Of a DNA stretch of 64,000 nucleotides, positions 49,779 through 58,555 are shown piece after piece; the first letter of the stretch is position 1, and the number at the start of each line of letters is the position of its first letter. The notes under the pieces were generated by a model. That model was not told the DNA's origin. It made no database searches and saw only the letters and a program-made list of their open reading frames with translations. Source of the DNA: Phaeodactylibacter sp. (GTDB taxonomy: Bacteria; Bacteroidota; Bacteroidia; Chitinophagales; Saprospiraceae); the NCBI RefSeq assembly GCF_022763345.1, contig NZ_JALEGS010000058.1, positions 1 to 64,000 on the forward strand. Direction: 5' to 3'. A program made the position numbers and the translations under genes.

Positions 49779-52154
49779 CTAAAAATCGAAGACAACCCCA
49801 ACTGTTGGAAGGGCTTCCCCATTGTTAATCGGAACAGCAACAAGTGTCCTGGGCATAATGATGTCCCCATTATCATTGCGGTCCAGGCCAAAAGTAGGGG
49901 GCTCGGGTATCTCCTGGGCAAAAGCATTTTGGATTTCCAGAAAGATATTAAGGGAAGCTTTCTTGAAATTCCATTTTTTGTCGATGCGGATATCGGCTTG
50001 ATTAAAGGTATTCAGCTCCACGGTGCCCAGTCGGTTGTAATCCAGAATAAGAGCAGGATAGGAAGCAAGTGTCTGCTCCTGATCGACTGGGGCATAGGGA
50101 GTAGCCCCTACGAATCGGTATCTCAGGCTTATTTCCCAGTTCTTGCCCAGTTGATACCCTCCGGTGAACGTCAGCAGATGACGGCTATCCCAGGCTGAGG
50201 GGCGGTAGTTATCTTGAAAACCTGTGAATTCGCTTTTGAAAAGGGTATAAGCCAGGATACCGTAGAAGTTACCGGTGAACTGTTGCTGTAGAAGCAGCTC
50301 CAGCCCGTAAGTCCGCCCTTCACCAATTGATTCAATAGCTTCATTGCCCAGTACTTCAAATCCCGCCCCTTTATTTGCCAATGAGGTGCTGTCAACGATA
50401 GAGACCGGATAGTCATCATATATTTTCCAGAAGCCTTCCATGGAAATCGTGGTTGATGGTCGGGGTTTATACTTGATACCGGCTACGAAATGAGTGCTGC
50501 GGATGTACTGGGCGTCCTGATTGACAAAGACACCCTCGTTGCTTTGAAAGCCAAGAATAGTAAAGGGAGGGATCTTGTAATAAATACCTACTGATCCATT
50601 TAACCTCCATTGCTTTGCCTGATCCAGGGCATAGGACATTCCAATACGTGGAGAGAGCGTTTCTAATAACTGATTCTTTTGGTTGGTGAAGGTATTGGCA
50701 TCTGCTCGAATACCAAAGGAAAGGTCCAGGCGGTTGTTCAAGAGTGTACGAGCCGCCTGTACAAAAAGGCCATAGCGATAAAAATCAATCTCTGTATCGA
50801 AATTTACCGGGTTAATAAAATTTAAAGTCGCATTGGTGTAGTTAGCTCGTTGGATGCTGAATCCACTACTGAGTATCCACTCTTCCAGGTAGTTGGTCAC
50901 TTGATTCCGCCATTTGATTTCGGACTCTCGGCTGTCGTTTTGAAAGAGCACTCCGGTTTCCGCTACGTTGTCCTGAAATCGAGTGAACTCATTATTCAAA
51001 ACATTAGTGCTGAGGGTTGAACGGAAGTTGCCATTGCCAGACTTGAAGCGTCGTTTGTAGGACAAACCTACTGTAGTTGTCCATTGCCGGATGACCGGCA
51101 CCTGTTCCTGAGCGGCCTGTTGCTCGGGGTCAAATTCCTCAATGGCATTAACGGCAAGGTCATCAATAGATCCTACCCCAATCAAGCTGATTTCATTGTA
51201 CTCATCAAACTCATGGTTAATTTTATACTGGTAATCCCAGTAATCCGGAAGTATGGGCAAGCCAATCAAATCAAATAACAATTGCAGGTAGGAGCGCCGG
51301 CCGGAGATGAGGTAGGTGGTATTAGAAGCTTCATTGTCACCTTTGAAAAGCGGGCCTTCCAGCGTCAGAGCTGTTTCAGAGGAACTGACCCGGACGTTGC
51401 CTTTGAATTCCCGGGCACTGCCTGTTCGTTGGTTGAATTGCAATACGCCGGAAAGAGGGTTGTCATAGCGGGCATTAAAGGCAGAAGTAGAAAGATCTAC
51501 GTCTTCAATAAAAGAAACATTCAAAAGACCAATGGGGCCACCGGCGCTGCCTTGTGTGGCAAAGTGATTGATGTTGGGGATTTCTACGCCATCTAGGTAG
51601 TACACGTTTTCGTTAGGTGCGCCCCCTCGAATGATCACGTCATTCCTGAACCCCCCGATAGAACCGGAAACGCCTGGCAGTGATTGGACGACTTTGGCAA
51701 TATCGTTATTTCCGCCCGGATAGGTTGAAATTTCAACTGCTGATAGGGTTTGCGATGATAGAGGACTTACAATATCATCCAGTGAACTGGCCTGTACAAC
51801 CACTTCATCCAGGGTCTCGGTAGCCTCAGTAAGTTCAAAGTTGACAGGAGGGGTCCCTGCAGACCGGACGATTATATTGTACAAAGTGGCAGACTGATAG
51901 CCTAAGTAACTTGCCGTAACGTTGTAGGCCTTGGGTTCGATGCCTTCTAACTCAAAGTAGCCCTCTATGTCTGTGGTTGTGCCTGTTGCTGTACCCTCTA
52001 ATTGTACAGTAGCGCCAATAAGGGGATCTCCGGATTTAGCGTCTTTGACATAACCGGAAAGGTTGCCATTACCCTGAGCACTGGCTGACAGTGAGGTGGC
52101 AAAAAGGCAGAAAAGGAGGAAAATAGATTGTAGTGTGGAGTTAAGAGTATTCAT
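49779..52154 (-). CDS. TonB-dependent outer-membrane receptor
   Basis: This 791-residue protein has a signal peptide (FLLFCLFATSLSASAQ), a carboxypeptidase-like regulatory domain (NLSGYVKDAKSGDPLIGATVQLEGTATGTTTDIEGYFEL, about 30-70), a plug (LDEVVVQASS...VVQSLPGVSGSIGGFRNDVIIRGGAPNENVYYLDGVEIPN, about 115-225) and a beta barrel to the C-terminus, ending in Phe (VVFDF). No SusD partner follows, so the substrate may be a siderophore, vitamin or peptide rather than a glycan. An AraC gene lies upstream in the same direction and probably controls it. The TonB operon at 30.9-33.4 kb could supply energy. Confidence 0.9.
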   Translation of the reverse strand: MNTLNSTLQSIFLLFCLFATSLSASAQGNGNLSGYVKDAKSGDPLIGATVQLEGTATGTTTDIEGYFELEGIEPKAYNVTASYLGYQSATLYNIIVRSAGTPPVNFELTEATETLDEVVVQASSLDDIVSPLSSQTLSAVEISTYPGGNNDIAKVVQSLPGVSGSIGGFRNDVIIRGGAPNENVYYLDGVEIPNINHFATQGSAGGPIGLLNVSFIEDVDLSTSAFNARYDNPLSGVLQFNQRTGSAREFKGNVRVSSSETALTLEGPLFKGDNEASNTTYLISGRRSYLQLLFDLIGLPILPDYWDYQYKINHEFDEYNEISLIGVGSIDDLAVNAIEEFDPEQQAAQEQVPVIRQWTTTVGLSYKRRFKSGNGNFRSTLSTNVLNNEFTRFQDNVAETGVLFQNDSRESEIKWRNQVTNYLEEWILSSGFSIQRANYTNATLNFINPVNFDTEIDFYRYGLFVQAARTLLNNRLDLSFGIRADANTFTNQKNQLLETLSPRIGMSYALDQAKQWRLNGSVGIYYKIPPFTILGFQSNEGVFVNQDAQYIRSTHFVAGIKYKPRPSTTISMEGFWKIYDDYPVSIVDSTSLANKGAGFEVLGNEAIESIGEGRTYGLELLLQQQFTGNFYGILAYTLFKSEFTGFQDNYRPSAWDSRHLLTFTGGYQLGKNWEISLRYRFVGATPYAPVDQEQTLASYPALILDYNRLGTVELNTFNQADIRIDKKWNFKKASLNIFLEIQNAFAQEIPEPPTFGLDRNDNGDIIMPRTLVAVPINNGEALPTVGVVFDF

Positions 52155-52163
52155 TCTTTTTTA

Positions 52164-52183
52164 AGTTTTGTTGGTACAAAACT
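52164..52183. promoter_or_regulatory. Inverted repeat upstream of receptor gene
   Basis: AGTTTTGT and ACAAAACT form a perfect 8-bp inverted repeat with a 4-bp centre, 10 bp before the receptor start codon. Its position suggests an operator or leader hairpin. Confidence 0.45.
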
Positions 52184-52192
52184 GCAGCGAAT

Positions 52193-52222
52193 GAACATGC
52201 ATGTGTTAAGAGAAAACATGCG
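52193..52222. promoter_or_regulatory. AACATGC repeats and ACATGCATGT palindrome
   Basis: AACATGC occurs at 52193-52199 and again at 52216-52222, and ACATGCATGT at 52194-52203 is a perfect palindrome. The spacing of about two helical turns between an AraC gene and its presumed target is compatible with AraC half-sites. Binding is inferred only. Confidence 0.35.
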
Positions 52223-52223
52223 G

Positions 52224-53135
52224 TTATCCGGACAAATCTTGCAAAATGCGGCTCCGATACTGGGAAGGCGTACACCGGGTCATTTGCTTGAACAGCCGAC
52301 TGAAATAAGAGGGGTCAGAAAAATTGAGATCAAAAGCGATCTGCGCAATGTCTTTGCTCTGGTCTTTCAGTAGAATCTTGCTATGGTTGATGATTTGCTC
52401 ATGGATATGCTGTTTGGGGGGCTTACTTGTGACGCGCTTGACGCATCGGTTTAGGTAATTTTCGCTAACAGTGAGGGTCTCAGCATAGAACCTGACATCC
52501 TTATTGGACATGAAATTTGCATAAAGTAGTTCCTTGAACTGCATCGTTATTTCAGATGGCCTGTCCGGCTTATTCCAATTGGCAGGCCAGTTCTCTGCCA
52601 GCTTTAGTACAATTACTCTGATTAGAGCAGTGTAAGTTTCTTGTGCTAGTATGGTATTGTTACCATGGGGACTCAAGAGTTTGCAGCATTCGCATATCCA
52701 ATTCATATCATTCTTTGATATCGAGTGCTTTGGATTAAATGTAAACCGGTTAAGAAGGGAACGGTCCGAAAAAATATGAGGAATGCTGGAATTATCAATA
52801 TAAATAAAGTAACCATCAGTTGTGGGGTCAATAGATTTGATCCCATTGAGATGCCCCTCCCGAATGAATAAGGCATCATTTGCATTTAAGGTCAAAATTT
52901 TGTTGTCAACTTGTTGCTGACCACCTCCATTAGAAAACAGCAGTAAGAAATTGTAGGATGCCCGAAAAAGCGGGATAGGAGGCTTAATAAAGGTGGATGC
53001 AATAGAAAGGGGATAAATCTGCAGGGCATTAGACTGATAAAAAAAAGGGGGCTCCTGACCACTCATGTGTTGAGTGACAAACTGATCAAAATTGAATACA
53101 TCAAAGGTCATTTTTTCCTGTTTTACTGATGCCAT
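52224..53135 (-). CDS. AraC family transcriptional regulator
   Basis: This 303-residue regulator has a cupin-like N-terminal ligand domain (about 20-170, FNFLLLFSNGGGQQQVDNKILTLNANDALFIREGHLNGI) and a C-terminal pair of HTH motifs: MSNKDVRFYAETLTVSENYLNRCVKRVTSKPPKQHI and LKDQSKDIAQIAFDLNFSDPSYFSRLFKQMTRCTPSQYR. The latter is the strongest AraC signature. It probably regulates the receptor gene that starts 69 bp downstream. The ligand cannot be inferred. Confidence 0.9.
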   Translation of the reverse strand: MASVKQEKMTFDVFNFDQFVTQHMSGQEPPFFYQSNALQIYPLSIASTFIKPPIPLFRASYNFLLLFSNGGGQQQVDNKILTLNANDALFIREGHLNGIKSIDPTTDGYFIYIDNSSIPHIFSDRSLLNRFTFNPKHSISKNDMNWICECCKLLSPHGNNTILAQETYTALIRVIVLKLAENWPANWNKPDRPSEITMQFKELLYANFMSNKDVRFYAETLTVSENYLNRCVKRVTSKPPKQHIHEQIINHSKILLKDQSKDIAQIAFDLNFSDPSYFSRLFKQMTRCTPSQYRSRILQDLSG

Positions 53136-53261
53136 AAATTAGATATTGTCGCCACGGCTTTGAATGAGCATCCTAAACTTAAAATAGAATTGGGCTGTAT
53201 GACGAGGAGTTCGCTTTTGGATGCGGTTTGCTCCTCGTCATGTGATCACCCGATCAGATTG

Positions 53262-53365
53262 TATACTGACGATTAAGTGGTTTGCCACAGCAAACCTACT
53301 CAATTCAGCATTTACGCTGGGAAATGGCTCGCTCTGATGTCGCAAACCACTTCGTATTGCGTATA
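53262..53365. repeat. 104-bp TATAC...GTATA inverted-repeat element
   Basis: The left end TATACTGACGATTAAGTGG and right end (complement of CCACTTCGTATTGCGTATA) form imperfect terminal inverted repeats that extend to GTTTGC/GCAAAC. The first 43 bp match the 299-bp element exactly; the middle is a shortened version of it. It ends 2 bp before the stop codon side of the YbhB-like gene at 53368. Confidence 0.7.
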
Positions 53366-53367
53366 AG

Positions 53368-53910
53368 TTACCGGCTATAGTACATCACAACCGAAGCTTT
53401 CTCAATCGTATTCTGCCAGAGGTAAAATCCAACAATAGCCGGGTTGGTATTGGCATCCAGCCCCAGCTTGTCGGTTTTCAGGGCGTGCACGGTGATGACA
53501 TACTGATGGATACCGTGTCCCTCGGGTGGGCAGGGGCCGCCATAGCCAGGCGCACCGTAGCTTGTCACACTCTGAATACTGCCTTTGGGCATCTTACCAC
53601 CTTTACTGCCGGCACCTGCAGCCAGCTCAGTGACATCAGCCGGAAGGTCGAAAGCGACCCAGTGCCAGAAACCACTGCCCGTGGGCGCATCCGGATCATA
53701 CATCGTAATGGCGTAGCTCTTGGTGCCTGCGGGCGCATTTTCCCAGGACAACTGTGGCGATACATTCTCGCCATCACAGCCAAAAGTATTGGCTTCCTGT
53801 ACCTTGGTCGCCTGCCCGCCTACATCCCCGCTCATTAGGGTGAAGGTCTGAGCCGATACGAAAGTACTCAGGCTAAGCAGCAATGCAAGTAAAAAGTTAG
53901 ATTTAAGCAT
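53368..53910 (-). CDS. Secreted YbhB/YbcL (PEBP-like) protein
   Basis: This 180-residue protein has a signal peptide (LLALLLSLSTFVSAQ) and a phosphatidylethanolamine-binding/Raf-kinase-inhibitor-like domain: TFGCDGENVSPQLSWENAPAGTKSYAITMYDPDAPTGSGFWHWVAFDLP, and GAPGYGGPCPPEGHGIHQYVITVHAL. These carry the conserved DPDAP and GP-P-GHG-H anion-binding residues. The E. coli homologues are of unknown function. It is flanked downstream by the 104-bp repeat element. Confidence 0.9.
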   Translation of the reverse strand: MLKSNFLLALLLSLSTFVSAQTFTLMSGDVGGQATKVQEANTFGCDGENVSPQLSWENAPAGTKSYAITMYDPDAPTGSGFWHWVAFDLPADVTELAAGAGSKGGKMPKGSIQSVTSYGAPGYGGPCPPEGHGIHQYVITVHALKTDKLGLDANTNPAIVGFYLWQNTIEKASVVMYYSR

Positions 53911-54052
53911 AATTTAGATTTAAAATGAAAGCAATTACGGTGTTGTAACGTTGATTAGCGCGAAAAGATGACAGACGGGCCGGAATATTGAAAAGCAGCC
54001 AACGGGGCACACCAATAATTCCTGTATTTTAGCGCCTCAAAACAACCATCGT

Positions 54053-54703
54053 ATGGCTTTTTTAGACACCATCGACCTCATCGTTTTTGACCTGGATGGC
54101 ACGCTCGTGGACTCCCGCTTCGATTTGGCGGATGCCGTGAACCACGCTATGCAGCAATTGGGGTGCCCAACTCTGTCCTATGAAGACTTGCCGCCTTTAT
54201 TGGGCAGCGGCTTGTCCTATTTGCTGAAAGAAGCGGCAGGCACAGACGATCCCGACACCCTGCGCACCGCAAAAGCGCACTTCGATGCGTACTACGCTGA
54301 GCACTTCGTCACCAAGACCCAGCCTTATCCCGGCGTCATGGATACCCTGCGGGCACTGAAGCCCAAAAAGACCGCCATTTACAGCAACAAACTACAACAC
54401 TTCACCGGGCGAATTGCGGAAGCCCTGGATATGGCTCCGCTCATGGACATCGTGCAGGGCGCTAATCCGGATGCCTATCCACTCAAACCCCATCCGGCCG
54501 GGCTGCAACGCATCCTGGAAAAGCTTGGGGTGCCTGCCGGCCGGGCACTTATGGTGGGCGACTCCACCCATGACATAGAAGCCGCAAAGGCCGCCGATAT
54601 GCCTACCTGCGCTGTCACTTACGGCTACCGTTCCCGAAAAGAGCTGGAAGCGGAGGCCCCGGATTATTTTGTAGACCGATTTCCGGAATTACTGGCGCTG
54701 TAG
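54053..54703 (+). CDS. gph: HAD hydrolase, phosphoglycolate phosphatase-like
   Basis: This 216-residue HAD-family phosphatase has motif I VFDLDGTLVDS (nucleophile Asp13), a helical cap (about 20-80), motif II around YSNKLQHF, motif III Lys in YPLKPHPAGLQ, and motif IV MVGDSTHDIEAAKAADM. It fits the phosphoglycolate phosphatase / 5-nucleotidase subgroup, but substrate cannot be fixed by sequence. It is followed after 64 bp by glpX in the same direction, which may form one unit. Confidence 0.85.
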   Translation: MAFLDTIDLIVFDLDGTLVDSRFDLADAVNHAMQQLGCPTLSYEDLPPLLGSGLSYLLKEAAGTDDPDTLRTAKAHFDAYYAEHFVTKTQPYPGVMDTLRALKPKKTAIYSNKLQHFTGRIAEALDMAPLMDIVQGANPDAYPLKPHPAGLQRILEKLGVPAGRALMVGDSTHDIEAAKAADMPTCAVTYGYRSRKELEAEAPDYFVDRFPELLAL

Positions 54704-54767
54704 TGATATTCCGCACAGTGGTGTTCGCCTGACTTCCCTATCTTTATCCTCAATAAAAGCATAACCT

Positions 54768-55808
54768 ATGTCTGAACAAATGATACCACGTGCCGACCGC
54801 AACCTGGCTATGGAGCTGGTCCGTGCCACTGAAGCCGCCGCCATTGCTGCCGCCAGATACATGGGCATGGGCAAGAAAGAGGCAGGCGATCAGGCGGCCG
54901 TAGATGCTATGCGCACTTTCCTGAAAACCGTAGAGATGAGGGGGACGGTCATCATAGGTGAAGGCGAAAAAGATCAAGCCCCCATGTTGTTTAATGGAGA
55001 GCAAGTGGGGAATGGCGAAGGGCCGGAAGTCGATGTCGCCGTTGATCCGGTGGAAGGCACGACTTTGCTGGCAGAAGGGCGGCCAAATTCCATTACCTCC
55101 ATAGCCGTAGCGGATAAAGGCAGCATGTGGGACCCGGGCAATAGTTTTTACATGAACAAAATTGTGGTGGAGGCAGAAGCCAAAAGCGCCATCGACATTA
55201 CCAAGTCGCCCTCTTCAAACCTCTATAATATAGCTGAAGCTCTGGGCCGTAACGTGGAAGACCTTACCGTTTTCGTGCTCGACAAACCCCGGCACATGTC
55301 CCTCATCGAGGAAATCCGGCAGACCGGCGCGCGCATTACGCTTCACGCAGAAGGCGATGTTATCGGTGCGTTGATGGCAGCAGTACCTGGCACCGGTGTT
55401 GACGTACTCATGGGCGTGGGAGGCACTCCCGAAGGCGTGATCGCCGCTGCAGCGGTAAAAGCGCTGGGTGGTGGAATGCAGTGCATGCGGGCACCACAAC
55501 GGGTGGAGGAGAAGCGGCAGCTTAAGCAGGATGGGGTGCAGTTAAAGGAAGTCCTCACCCTCGACACCCTCATCCGGTCCAATAATACCTTCTTTGCAGC
55601 CACCGGCATCACCGCGTCTTCTTTTCTGGACGGCGTGCACTTCGACCGTCGCGGCGGCGTCACTACTGAGAGTATTGTCCTGCGCTCTCTGACCGGCTCC
55701 ATACGCTACATCAAAGGGGTGCACCGGCTCAACCGCACTCACGATATAGGTGGGAACATAGGGACCACTCCCGCCCATGTCGCTATGGAAATTATTGCAC
55801 CAGATTAA
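54768..55808 (+). CDS. glpX: Class II fructose-1,6-bisphosphatase
   Basis: This 346-residue enzyme dephosphorylates fructose 1,6-bisphosphate in gluconeogenesis. Signatures are GEGEKDQAP (64-72), the metal-binding DPVEGTT (93-99), TGARITLHAEGDVIGALMA, MGVGGTPEGVIAAAAVKALGG and AATGITASSFLDGV near the C-terminus. The length suits the GlpX type. It ends 5 bp before the convergent methylmalonyl-CoA epimerase gene. Confidence 0.95.
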   Translation: MSEQMIPRADRNLAMELVRATEAAAIAAARYMGMGKKEAGDQAAVDAMRTFLKTVEMRGTVIIGEGEKDQAPMLFNGEQVGNGEGPEVDVAVDPVEGTTLLAEGRPNSITSIAVADKGSMWDPGNSFYMNKIVVEAEAKSAIDITKSPSSNLYNIAEALGRNVEDLTVFVLDKPRHMSLIEEIRQTGARITLHAEGDVIGALMAAVPGTGVDVLMGVGGTPEGVIAAAAVKALGGGMQCMRAPQRVEEKRQLKQDGVQLKEVLTLDTLIRSNNTFFAATGITASSFLDGVHFDRRGGVTTESIVLRSLTGSIRYIKGVHRLNRTHDIGGNIGTTPAHVAMEIIAPD

Positions 55809-55813
55809 CGGTG

Positions 55814-56218
55814 CTACTCCTTAATTTCCTGGCAAAGTTCCAGCAGGACACCATTCGCACTTTTGGGGTGGACAAAGCAGACGAGCTTATTGTCTGCGCC
55901 CCGCTTGGGCTCTTCATTGAGCAGGCGAAACCCTTCTGCTTTCAGGCGCTCCATTTCGGCATAGATGTCTTCCACTTCAAAGGCGACGTGGTGGATGCCT
56001 TCGCCCCGCTTCTCTACGTATTTGGCAATGGCACTCTCCGGAGCCGTAGCTTCCAGTAGCTCTATCTTGGATTCTCCAATTTTGAAGAAGGCCGTTTTGA
56101 CGTGCTCTGATTCAACTTCTTCTACTTTATAGAGTGGGCGGCCCAGGATTTTCTCAAAGAGCTCATTGCTCTCTTCCAGGTTTTTAACCGCAATTCCGAG
56201 GTGCTCGAGGCGGATCAT
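55814..56218 (-). CDS. mce: Methylmalonyl-CoA epimerase
   Basis: The protein has 134 residues from ATG 56218 (MIRLEHLGIAVKNLEESNELF); the frame opens upstream to 56284 without family likeness. It is a vicinal-oxygen-chelate fold enzyme with the metal-binding His in EHLGIAV and GIHHVAFEV and Glu in GVLLELCQ. It interconverts (S)- and (R)-methylmalonyl-CoA, feeding the mutase that MeaB (4243-5319) protects. A short gap separates it from the upstream O-antigen ligase gene. Confidence 0.92.
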   Translation of the reverse strand: MIRLEHLGIAVKNLEESNELFEKILGRPLYKVEEVESEHVKTAFFKIGESKIELLEATAPESAIAKYVEKRGEGIHHVAFEVEDIYAEMERLKAEGFRLLNEEPKRGADNKLVCFVHPKSANGVLLELCQEIKE

Positions 56219-56277
56219 ATCTTTTGTTTTTTGTTTGCAGGATGCAATATACTTTGCCGGGCTAAGAATACAAATAA

Positions 56278-57543
56278 TCAGCACGGGCTTTGGGTATCAA
56301 TGTGCCGGATGCCCATAAGGGCAAACAGCAGGTAAAGCGTCAGTCCAAACTGCGTCTCCAGTGTATGCTCCACCATAAAGGAGGACAGTACAACAAGATG
56401 AAAGGCCGCCCAGAAAGCGTCCCGGTAACCACGCCGGTACAGCAACGGATAAAAGGTGGCCAGCAAGAAATAAACCAGGCCTAAAACTCCGGTTGCGCCA
56501 AGTACAAAAATATATTGATTATGAGGCAACAACTGCCGGCCAGCCAGCCCTGGGGCGTTCTTTTCATAGTACGCTTCTGCCGTTTCCCGTATATCGCCGA
56601 TACCCACTCCAATCCACGGATGCGCCCTGGCCATGGACAGCCCGGCATTTATCGAGCCCAGGCGCTGAGAGTCAGACAATTCTTTGACTTCTCCGCCGTG
56701 AATTAGCAGATGAATGGTGTAACGGGTATAATTCACTTTGTTTTGCAGCGTCGGGACAGATTGAAAAGCGGCGTAGGCTAATCCTGCTGCTGCTACTATT
56801 ACACCCGCTCCGAGCCAAAACTGCCTCCGTATTACGATAAGCCGGAAGAGGGCCAACCCGGCCAGCAGGTAGAGCGCCAGCAGGCCGCTTCGTACAGCAA
56901 GCAGATGCAAAAAGGCAATCATGAACAGACTGCCGCCAAGCAACAGGTAGCGCTCGGCCGGGTGCCACCACCAGAAACGACGGGCAGATAGGTAAAAGCC
57001 CCCCGCTACAGCCAGTGCCACAGTGAGGCTAAACCGGATATGCCGCATAGGCGTTGGCATCACCTGCCCTTTCTTGTATAAAGCTGTAATCGCGGCATAG
57101 TCGGCCAGGTAATTATACACGACTGCCAAACAGGTCACCAGGGTGAGCAGGAAAAACAGATACAACAAACCATAGTAAGACCTGCGCCCCAGCCGTGGGA
57201 TGGACAAAATAGCAAAGGGCAGCAACAGCAAGGGCAGGGAAGTGCGTAGCCTGCGGAACAAGTAAGCCGTGTTTTCAGAATAAAGCCCGGACAGCGCATA
57301 CACCAGAAAAATACCGGTAATGCCCAGGAGTGCCGGGTGCCGGATGAACTGTTGCCACAATTGCGGAAGCTGTCGGTTGAGCACCACATTACAAACCAGT
57401 GCAATAAAAGCAATGCTGATTAGGGCTTCAGCGGAAGTCATCATGCCTACCATCATCGCCACCAGGCAAGCCACCCCCAGCCACTGATGGTGGACCGGCT
57501 GCGGGAACGGACCTTGCTTTAGCGCCTTGAAATCAATGGGCAT
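56278..57543 (-). CDS. O-antigen ligase family membrane protein
   Basis: This 421-residue protein has about ten to twelve membrane helices. The Wzy/O-antigen ligase domain is visible around LHLLAVRSGLLALYLLAGLALFRLIVI and RAHPWIGVGIGDIRETAEAYYEKN...PHNQYIFVLGATGVLGLVYFLLATF. The large periplasmic loop with Arg/His-rich residues supports glycan polymerisation or ligation to lipid A or a carrier. It might act in surface polysaccharide synthesis, but no glycosyltransferase cluster is nearby. Confidence 0.85.
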   Translation of the reverse strand: MPIDFKALKQGPFPQPVHHQWLGVACLVAMMVGMMTSAEALISIAFIALVCNVVLNRQLPQLWQQFIRHPALLGITGIFLVYALSGLYSENTAYLFRRLRTSLPLLLLPFAILSIPRLGRRSYYGLLYLFFLLTLVTCLAVVYNYLADYAAITALYKKGQVMPTPMRHIRFSLTVALAVAGGFYLSARRFWWWHPAERYLLLGGSLFMIAFLHLLAVRSGLLALYLLAGLALFRLIVIRRQFWLGAGVIVAAAGLAYAAFQSVPTLQNKVNYTRYTIHLLIHGGEVKELSDSQRLGSINAGLSMARAHPWIGVGIGDIRETAEAYYEKNAPGLAGRQLLPHNQYIFVLGATGVLGLVYFLLATFYPLLYRRGYRDAFWAAFHLVVLSSFMVEHTLETQFGLTLYLLFALMGIRHIDTQSPC

Positions 57544-57599
57544 GAACCTGTATTTGTCTTCATAGACAGCCCGGAGCTTTCCAGGGGTTGGGTGGCGGC

Positions 57600-58379
57600 T
57601 TACTGCTGCAGGCCTCCGTAGGCAATAAAGTACGGATTGAGCAGATTTTCCTTGTTGTAGCGCAGGGGCTGCTTCGTTTCTTCATCGATAACCAAACCAC
57701 CAGCTTGTTCCAGCACGGCTTGTGCAGCTGCGGTGTCCCACTCCATCGTTGGCCCCAGGCGCGGATAGACATGCGCCTCCCCTTTGGCAATGATCAGGAA
57801 CTTCAGAGAACTGCCAGTAGGTACCAGCGAAGGGTTCTTCAGCTTATCCACAAAAGCCTGAGTGTCTTCATTGAGGTGAGACCGGGAACAAACCACATTC
57901 AAACCCTCATCAGTCAGCTTAAAGGCTGGCACTTCGAGCTTGGTGGTCTCCCCATTGGCTTCCATAAAGGCACCAACGCCCTCCGCACCCCAGTAGGCTT
58001 CGTCAAAGCAAGGTACATAAACGACACCCATTACCGGCTTGCCCGCATGGATGAGTGCGATGTTAACCGTAAATTCCCCATTGCGCTTGATAAATTCCTT
58101 GGTCCCATCCAATGGGTCCACCAGCCAGTGGTAATCGTAATTTTTCCGGGTCTCATAGGGCACCGCCTTGTTTTCTTCCGAAATAATGGGGTACTGCACA
58201 GACAGCTTTTCCAATGCCCGGCAGATGACTTCATTGGCTGCCTGATCCGCCAGTGTCAAAGGGGATTCGTCCGCCTTCAGCTCTACCCCAAGGTCTTTTT
58301 TACTGTAAATGGCCATGATGGCTGCCCCGGCATGACGGGCAATTTGTACAACTTCCTGTGCAAGTTCTTTTTTATCCAT
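57600..58379 (-). CDS. cysQ: 3'(2'),5'-bisphosphate nucleotidase
   Basis: This 259-residue lithium-sensitive phosphatase shows SEEN (about 68-71), WLVDPLDGTKEFIKRNGEFTVNIALI (the DPxDGT metal site near 85-92), and GPTMEWDTAAAQAVLEQAGG with the second metal ligand Asp. It hydrolyses phosphoadenosine phosphates such as PAP, recycling the by-product of sulfate activation. It is a single gene, separated by 56 bp from the O-antigen ligase gene. Confidence 0.92.
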   Translation of the reverse strand: MDKKELAQEVVQIARHAGAAIMAIYSKKDLGVELKADESPLTLADQAANEVICRALEKLSVQYPIISEENKAVPYETRKNYDYHWLVDPLDGTKEFIKRNGEFTVNIALIHAGKPVMGVVYVPCFDEAYWGAEGVGAFMEANGETTKLEVPAFKLTDEGLNVVCSRSHLNEDTQAFVDKLKNPSLVPTGSSLKFLIIAKGEAHVYPRLGPTMEWDTAAAQAVLEQAGGLVIDEETKQPLRYNKENLLNPYFIAYGGLQQ

Positions 58380-58555
58380 TGTTATTTTGGCTTACCTTTG
58401 GATGGCAAGGACAACACTAAGCCAGCCCTGCCTGATTATTCCTGAACGGGGCATTGCCCATCCTTCAGGGCACAAAGGTAGGTCGAAAACCGGCAGCCAC
58501 CAAAGGGCTTCCATTCTTTGTCATTGAATTATCCACCTGTTAAACCACTTGCCCC

